A stretch of DNA of 64,000 bases from Ignavibacteriales bacterium UBA1304. Its GTDB lineage: Bacteria; Bacteroidota; Ignavibacteria; Ignavibacteriales; Ignavibacteriaceae. Numbering within the stretch: position 1 is the stretch's first letter; each line of letters starts with the position of its first letter. Location of the stretch: contig DBTY01000004.1 of the NCBI GenBank assembly GCA_002307295.1, positions 181,117-245,116 of the forward strand, given 5' to 3'. The position numbers and the translations under genes are program-made. Below the pieces are notes generated by a model. That model was not told the DNA's origin and did not search any database. It saw only the letters and a program-made list of their open reading frames with translations. Below, in pieces: positions 63,911 through 64,000 of this stretch.

Positions 63911-64000
63911 TTATAAATTTAAATTAACAAATCCGGCTGCAAAAATAAAGTTAAACAGCAATCCGCCAAACGACTCCACAGCTGTCCAAAATAAAACAGA
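63911..64000 (-). CDS. C-terminal end of a membrane protein (start outside window)
   Basis: The minus frame enters at the window edge and stops at TAA 63911-63913. It reads WTAVESFGGLLFNFIFAAGF, a typical membrane helix. The plus strand over the same bases also stays open from an ATG at 63903 but has no ribosome-binding site and reads as low-complexity sequence, so I favour the minus reading. Too short to name. Confidence 0.4.
   Translation of the reverse strand, partial: SVLFWTAVESFGGLLFNFIFAAGFVNLNL

Overview
The window looks like a chromosomal segment of an AT-rich, Gram-negative carbohydrate degrader of the Bacteroidota/Ignavibacteriota side of the FCB group, most like Ignavibacteria. 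Evidence: six secreted proteins end in a type IX secretion (T9SS) type A sorting tail with an NPFNP motif; there are two SusC-like TonB-dependent receptors and two PorV/PorQ-like barrels; a bacterial PcrB/GGGP-synthase-like protein, a DUF5690 carrier and FucP-type sugar MFS are present; and no SusD homologue is recognisable. The assignment is inferred from gene content, not from a marker gene.

Left part (1-16.6 kb, all minus strand): a surface module read from 13.5 kb leftward: TonB-dependent receptor, 1178-residue Asp-rich surface protein, PorV-like barrel, PpiC/SurA-like chaperone and a three-LamG secreted protein. It ends at a strong terminator before a DUF5690 carrier that runs off the window. 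A LamG/purple-acid-phosphatase-like secreted enzyme lies upstream at 14.0-16.6 kb.

Middle-left (16.6-20.9 kb): an accessory patch with a decayed thioredoxin-like gene, a SIR2-like protein, a PD-(D/E)XK-like/DUF5655 protein and a small exported protein. The intergenic gaps carry related, attC-like imperfect palindromes. At 20.8 kb lies a degraded copy of the 3' end and terminator of the tRNA-Ser gene found at 57.8 kb.

Catabolic region (21-57.5 kb): a glycan-utilisation locus centred on alpha-mannosides. A GDSL esterase and a GH38 mannosidase are divergently transcribed from a promoter with two TTGTATATATACAA-type palindromes. A long minus-strand series follows from 57.5 kb leftward: sodium:solute symporter, GntR/LacI-type regulator, second TonB receptor / Asp-rich protein / PorV-like module, a multi-module binding protein, two GxGYxYP putative hydrolases, a second PpiC/SurA-like protein, sugar-porter MFS, GH92 mannosidase, FucP-like MFS, ROK kinase and a second GH38. 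Near-copies of the palindrome precede the second receptor and the symporter, so one regulator probably controls the set. Inferred route: surface and periplasmic GH38/GH92 enzymes release mannose, which MFS/SSS carriers import and the ROK kinase phosphorylates.

Right part (57.8-64 kb): tRNA-Ser(UGA), then ordinary chromosomal genes: a DUF4922 HIT-like phosphorylase, PcrB, GmhA, a cluster of short palindromes, DUF3788, an EamA transporter and two methyltransferases. The change of content at the tRNA, plus the duplicated tRNA 3' end at 20.8 kb, suggests that the 37-kb catabolic segment entered as a tRNA-associated island.
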